Positions 5,592 to 8,675 of a stretch of DNA of 8,675 nt are shown here, one piece after another (positions within the stretch are counted from its first letter, which is position 1; every line of letters starts with the position of its first letter). A program made the translations under genes and the position numbers. The DNA is taken from assembly GCA_019661845.1 (NCBI GenBank), contig JAIFWL010000011.1, positions 1-8,675 on the forward strand, written 5' to 3'. Below the pieces are notes generated by a model. The model had not been told where the DNA came from. It was given only the letters and a program-made list of their open reading frames with translations, and made no database searches. Source of the stretch: Candidatus Parcubacteria bacterium (lineage in GTDB: Bacteria > Patescibacteriota > Minisyncoccia > Phycocordibacterales > Zambryskibacteraceae).

Positions 5592-5639
5592 GGCTAGATT
5601 TTAACATGTTTTTGCGGTAAGTTGGTAGATGTTAATCAT
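5592..5639. promoter_or_regulatory. Divergent parB / tRNA-Leu promoter region
   Basis: 48 bp separate the parB start codon from the tRNA. On the minus strand TAAAAT (5603-5598, 5 of 6) lies 6 nt before the parB ATG, predicting a leaderless parB mRNA. On the plus strand TTAACA (5601-5606) is a -35 candidate overlapping that box, but its partner -10 (TAGATG, 5626-5631, 19-bp spacer) is poor. AACATGTT (5603-5610) is a perfect 8-bp palindrome between the two. Confidence 0.4.
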
Positions 5640-5720
5640 GCCGGAGTGGCGGAATGGCAGACGCGCACGACTCAAAATCGTGTCTCGCAAGGGGTGGAGG
5701 TTCGAGTCCTCTCTCCGGCA
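5640..5720 (+). tRNA. tRNA-Leu (anticodon CAA)
   Basis: An 81-nt cloverleaf can be drawn. The acceptor stem is GCCGGAG / CTCCGGC with discriminator A. The D arm is GCG...CGC, and the anticodon stem CACGA / TCGTG closes the loop CTCAAAA with anticodon CAA, reading UUG codons. A class II variable arm (about TCTCGCAAGGGGT) and a T arm with TTCGAGT follow. CCA is not encoded, so it must be added after transcription. Loop bases A36-A37-A38 are the sequence recognised by MiaA, whose gene lies about 0.9 kb downstream. The patatin gene follows so closely that a joint transcript cut at the tRNA 3' end is likely. Confidence 0.95.
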
Positions 5721-5750
5721 CAAGTGAATACAGTAGAGGAAAAAATAATA

Positions 5751-6641
5751 ATGTACCTTGGAGGAGGTGCTATGTCGGGTTGTTATGGTGCTGGGGTACT
5801 GAAGGGTTTATATGACCAATCAGGTACTAGTTCGATAGAGGCCGTATACACTGGATCAGTAGGCGCCCTAAATGCAGCATATTTACTTTCTGACCAGGTA
5901 GAAATTGGGCCAACGATTTATTTCGAAGATTTACAGCATGGGTTTATACTCCCATTTAATCTATTTAGGGGAACGCTTGATTTAGTCTTCAATAGATTTA
6001 TCTATAGAATTAAGGAGGAGAAGGCTCATAACGTGGTTAATGTTAATTATATTTGTGAGATTATTACCACGCAGAAACATTTAGATTTTGAGAAAATTAG
6101 AAATAATCCTATTGAGCTTTATGTAAAGATTCTTAATGTTGAAACAGGTGAAGTTGAATACAAATCATTTAAAGATCATCCAAACATAGATCTACTTAAA
6201 GCTGCTATAGCCATAAAACCATACTTTTTTGGCCAAGTAAGCATCGATGAAAACATGTATGTAGATGGAACAATTAAAGAACCCATTGGAATTCAATATA
6301 TTTTGAAAAAGTATCCTAATAAGAAAATTGTGGTTGTCTTAAATGAACCTATAGAAAGAAGGTTTAGGCATTATCTAAAAAACTTCGTTGAAGGCCTAGT
6401 ATCAAGTTTGTACCCATATAAAATTTCTCTATACAAATTATTTATGGAAAGAGAAGACGCAATTCGAAAAGACATACAAGTTTGTTTAAACAATAAGAAT
6501 GTATTGCTTCTATACCCAAATTTTAGGAATAGAACAAGGCCAAGAACTACGGAACTTGCGGTAATAAGAGAAACTTTTGATGCTGGGGTCAGAGACAGTA
6601 AGAAAATAATAAACTTTCTTAACACTACTTATGAAAAATAA
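5751..6641 (+). CDS. Patatin-like phospholipase family protein
   Basis: A 296-aa protein of the patatin-like serine hydrolase family, which cleaves acyl esters of lipids with a Ser-Asp dyad. LGGGAMSGCYGAGVL (residues 3-17) matches the oxyanion-hole loop. YTGSVGALNAAY (33-44) is the nucleophile elbow with Ser36. YVDGTIKEPIG (170-180) is the DG[G/A]-type motif with Asp172. The elbow reads T-G-S-V-G instead of G-x-S-x-G. The frame is open back through the tRNA, but that part is tRNA sequence. The ATG at 5751 has GAGG 11 nt upstream; it cuts short the usual first beta strand (KIIMYLGGG), so a GTG at 5724, giving 305 aa, is a real alternative. No signal peptide or membrane segment is seen. The gene overlaps miaA by 11 nt and is strikingly A+T-rich compared with topA and parB. 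The lipid substrate is unknown. Confidence 0.85.
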   Translation: MYLGGGAMSGCYGAGVLKGLYDQSGTSSIEAVYTGSVGALNAAYLLSDQVEIGPTIYFEDLQHGFILPFNLFRGTLDLVFNRFIYRIKEEKAHNVVNVNYICEIITTQKHLDFEKIRNNPIELYVKILNVETGEVEYKSFKDHPNIDLLKAAIAIKPYFFGQVSIDENMYVDGTIKEPIGIQYILKKYPNKKIVVVLNEPIERRFRHYLKNFVEGLVSSLYPYKISLYKLFMEREDAIRKDIQVCLNNKNVLLLYPNFRNRTRPRTTELAVIRETFDAGVRDSKKIINFLNTTYEK

Positions 6642-7515
6642 GATTTTAGTCATAGTTGGTCCGACTGCTTCGGGGAAAAGTAGCTTGGCGGTAAGGCTCG
6701 CGAAGAAGTTTAATGGCGAAGTAATTTCGGCGGATTCAAGGCAGGTTTATAAGGGCTTGAACATTGGTACAGGAAAGATTACTAAGCGGGAGATGAGAGG
6801 TGTGAAGCACTACTTACTAGATGTAGTAGAGCTTAAAAAAAGATTCTCTGTATCTGACTTTGTATTAGAAGCTAATAAAGCTTTGAAGGTTATAGAAGCT
6901 AAGGAAGCTCTCCCTATTGTAGTAGGTGGAACAGGATTCTATATAGATGCATTGGCTGGGAAAGTTGTACTACCAGAAGTGCCGCCGAATATGGTGTTAA
7001 GGAATAAGTTAGATAAGGTTAATAAGGAAAAACTTTTCAAAATGCTGAAGAAGAGGGATCCACAGAGAGCCAAGAATATTGATCCGAATAATAAAGTAAG
7101 AATTATTAGGGCATTAGAAATTATTGAGGCTCTAGGTAAGGTCCCCCTACAAGCTGCAAGCTCTAAGCTGCAAGCTAAATTTGTATACATTGGATTAAAG
7201 CCGGAAGATTTGGATAAAAAGATTTATAAGAGATTAGTAAAAAGGATTCCAGGAATAATTCGTGAAGCTAAGAAGCTTTTGAAGCTAAAGAAGCTATCTT
7301 CCAAACGTATGCAGGAACTCGGGCTCGAATACCGCTTCGCATCACTTTACTTAGATAAGAAGTTGAGTAAGAAGGAATTTATAGACCAGCTCTACACTGC
7401 TATTCGCCAATACTCCAAACGTCAAATGACGTGGTTTAAGAGGAATAAGAAGATTAAATGGTTTACCCCAGAGGATTACAATAATATTGAGAAATATGTT
7501 AAAAAGTTGATATGA
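6631..7515 (+). CDS. miaA: tRNA dimethylallyltransferase MiaA
   Basis: A 294-aa protein that transfers a dimethylallyl group to N6 of A37 in tRNAs reading codons that start with U. The P-loop GPTASGKS is at 10-17, SADSRQVYKGLNIGTGK at 33-49 (Asp35 is the likely catalytic base), and HYLLDVVE at 60-67. PIVVGGTGFYIDAL (95-108), KVRIIRALEII (155-165) and the C-terminal QLYTAIRQYSKRQMTWFKR (253-271) complete the family pattern. The start overlaps the patatin stop by 11 nt and the end overlaps the murF start by 4 nt, so translation is probably coupled; no Shine-Dalgarno sequence is seen. An insert-like segment, PLQAASSKLQAK (172-183), encoded by a 12-nt direct repeat, lies in a variable linker just before the conserved IGL strand. 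The tRNA-Leu(CAA) upstream is an expected substrate. Confidence 0.97.
   Translation: MKNKILVIVGPTASGKSSLAVRLAKKFNGEVISADSRQVYKGLNIGTGKITKREMRGVKHYLLDVVELKKRFSVSDFVLEANKALKVIEAKEALPIVVGGTGFYIDALAGKVVLPEVPPNMVLRNKLDKVNKEKLFKMLKKRDPQRAKNIDPNNKVRIIRALEIIEALGKVPLQAASSKLQAKFVYIGLKPEDLDKKIYKRLVKRIPGIIREAKKLLKLKKLSSKRMQELGLEYRFASLYLDKKLSKKEFIDQLYTAIRQYSKRQMTWFKRNKKIKWFTPEDYNNIEKYVKKLI
7151..7176. repeat. AAGCTGCAAGCT direct repeat inside miaA
   Basis: AAGCTGCAAGCT occurs exactly at 7151-7162 and 7165-7176, separated by CT (14-nt period). It encodes QAASSKLQA in a linker of MiaA, in frame. Like the parB repeat, it has a 14-nt period and sits in a non-conserved part of a core protein. From memory, KLQATSYKLQA-like strings are scattered through proteins of Candidate Phyla Radiation genomes; this is not verified here. 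Confidence 0.65.
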
Positions 7516-8675
7516 CTCTCCCCTCTCATCTTATGGAAGTGCTTGAAAAGGTAGGGTTCAAAGTATCTACCGATACTCGTGAAGATATAACTGGTTCAAT
7601 CTACTTCGCCTTACACGGCGAGAATTTCGATGGGAATAAGTTCGCTCATAAGGCACTGGAGCAGGGCGCTATAGCAGCTATCTGTGATGACCCAGATGTA
7701 ACTGGAGCAAGAATCTTCCAAGTTCCCAATGTTCTTAAGGCTCTGCAGGAAGTAGCGAACATTTATAGGAAGAGCTTCAATATCCCCATCATTGCTATTG
7801 GTGGCTCCAATGGTAAGACTACAAGCAAGGAACTTTTAAAAAATGTTTTAGAAACTAAGTACAAGCTTCATGCTACAACGGCCAATCTGAACAATCACAT
7901 CGGCGTCCCTCTCTCAATCCTCTCGATGGATAAGGGTGTAGAAATTGGCCTCTTCGAAATAGGGGCGAACCACCTCGGGGAACATACTGAGCTTCTACAG
8001 ATCCTCGAACCGACGATTGTCGTGGTGACTAATAATGGCCTGGATCACTTGGAAGGATTCCACTCCCCTGAGGGTGTAAGGAGGGCTAATAAAGAGATTT
8101 ATGATTGGGCTAGAGAACATGGTAGAAGTGTTGCATTTGTGAATACTAGATACCAAGACTTAGTAGAAGATTCTGAAGGACTTGATAGAAGACTCTACCC
8201 GCAAGACGAGCTAGAAGTGCTTAACTCTATGCCACTTGTACTAAGAGACAATGGTCAGGAATACTCTACACATCTCTTCGGCGAATATAATCTAGAAAAT
8301 ATTTACCTTGCATTGGCTATAGGAAAACATTTTGATATAGACTCCGATGCTGCATTGAGGAAAGTTGCCGAGTATGAACCAGAGTTAAAGAGATCCCAAA
8401 TAGTGACTCGTGCCAATATGATCTTCGTTGTGGACTGTTATAATGCGAATCCTTCAAGTATGAGGCTCGCCCTAGAAAGCTTCGTAAGGTCTGCCGAGAG
8501 TCCTAGAGGAGTGATCTTGGGAGACATGCTAGAAATGGGGAGTTATGCAGCCGAAGAGCATTTAAAAATTGTTGAATATGTAAAGGATCAGAATATAGAT
8601 CAAGTAATTTTCATTGGAGAGAATTTCAAAAAGGCTTTAGAGCAGAGCCGAGTGAAGCATAAGTGTCCTTTCCCC
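7512..8675 (+). CDS. murF: UDP-MurNAc-tripeptide--D-Ala-D-Ala ligase MurF, N-terminal 388 residues (cut by window edge)
   Basis: The frame starts at an ATG overlapping the miaA stop (ATGA) and stays open to the window end for exactly 388 codons. MurF adds D-Ala-D-Ala to the UDP-MurNAc peptide, the last cytoplasmic precursor step of peptidoglycan synthesis. STDTREDITGSIYFALHGENFDG (19-41) is the N-terminal substrate-binding fold. GGSNGKTTSKELL (97-109) is the ATP P-loop. Next are TTANLNNHIGVPLSIL (122-137), EIGANHLGEHTELL (149-162), TNNGLDHLEGF (173-183), GEYNLENIYLALA (257-269), the MurF-type DCYNANPSSM (308-317) and ILGDMLEMG (335-343). The YNANP and LGDMLE motifs favour MurF over MurC, MurD and MurE. 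No Shine-Dalgarno sequence is seen, so translational coupling to miaA is likely. The remaining C-terminal part lies beyond the window. Confidence 0.95.
   Translation, partial: MTLPSHLMEVLEKVGFKVSTDTREDITGSIYFALHGENFDGNKFAHKALEQGAIAAICDDPDVTGARIFQVPNVLKALQEVANIYRKSFNIPIIAIGGSNGKTTSKELLKNVLETKYKLHATTANLNNHIGVPLSILSMDKGVEIGLFEIGANHLGEHTELLQILEPTIVVVTNNGLDHLEGFHSPEGVRRANKEIYDWAREHGRSVAFVNTRYQDLVEDSEGLDRRLYPQDELEVLNSMPLVLRDNGQEYSTHLFGEYNLENIYLALAIGKHFDIDSDAALRKVAEYEPELKRSQIVTRANMIFVVDCYNANPSSMRLALESFVRSAESPRGVILGDMLEMGSYAAEEHLKIVEYVKDQNIDQVIFIGENFKKALEQSRVKHKCPFP

Noticed and set aside
5603..5610. AACATGTT palindrome as a ParB or regulator operator
   Set aside because: An 8-bp palindrome in A+T-rich promoter DNA is common by chance and does not match parS.
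5622..5750. N-terminal extension of the patatin reading frame starting MVDVNHAGVAEWQTRTTQNR
   Set aside because: It is the translation of the tRNA-Leu gene, a well-known annotation artefact; patatin homology begins only after the tRNA.

Overview
The window reads as chromosomal DNA of a bacterium using the standard code (TGA is a normal stop throughout). Gene content and style suggest a Candidate Phyla Radiation / Patescibacteria lineage: short core proteins, tight spacing, a miaA-murF overlap, tRNA without encoded CCA, and small in-frame repeats inside core proteins. This placement is inference, since no ribosomal RNA is present.

Layout. A 5' fragment of serS lies on the minus strand at the left edge. 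Divergent from it, only 15 bp away, is dprA (DNA processing protein), followed by topA (DNA topoisomerase I with four C-terminal zinc ribbons). parB (CTP-dependent chromosome segregation protein) converges on topA from the minus strand. Divergent from parB is tRNA-Leu(CAA), followed by a patatin-like lipase gene, miaA (tRNA A37 prenyltransferase) and the first 388 codons of murF. The last three genes overlap and look like one operon.

The most unusual region is the gap between topA and parB (about 3263-4622). It holds two minus-strand genes of unknown function, one of 223 aa and one of 71 aa. Each has a strong AAAGGAGG ribosome binding site, a sigma70-like promoter whose -35 box overlaps a parB stop codon, and a hairpin-U terminator just past a topA stop codon. 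Between them lie a diverged copy of the parB 3' end and a diverged copy of the topA 3' end (the last 61 codons plus stop), joined back to back at a short microhomology. The order is therefore topA end - gene - parB end - topA end - gene - parB end, a tandem repeat of one locus with a different gene in each copy. Differences between copies are mostly synonymous (11 synonymous and 3 replacement codons in the topA tail; 4 and 1 in the last 14 parB codons). The extra tails therefore look like pieces of once-functional alleles, not freely decaying duplicates. The simplest reading is that the topA/parB gap is a site where single-gene cassettes are swapped between strains, caught here with two cassettes fused in tandem.

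The core and cassette genes also differ in expression signals. serS, topA and parB lack a Shine-Dalgarno sequence and have a -10-like hexamer so close to the ATG that leaderless or nearly leaderless mRNAs are expected. The two cassette genes have ideal Shine-Dalgarno sequences and promoters. The tRNA-Leu(CAA) carries A36-A37-A38, the recognition signature of MiaA, which is encoded two genes downstream.
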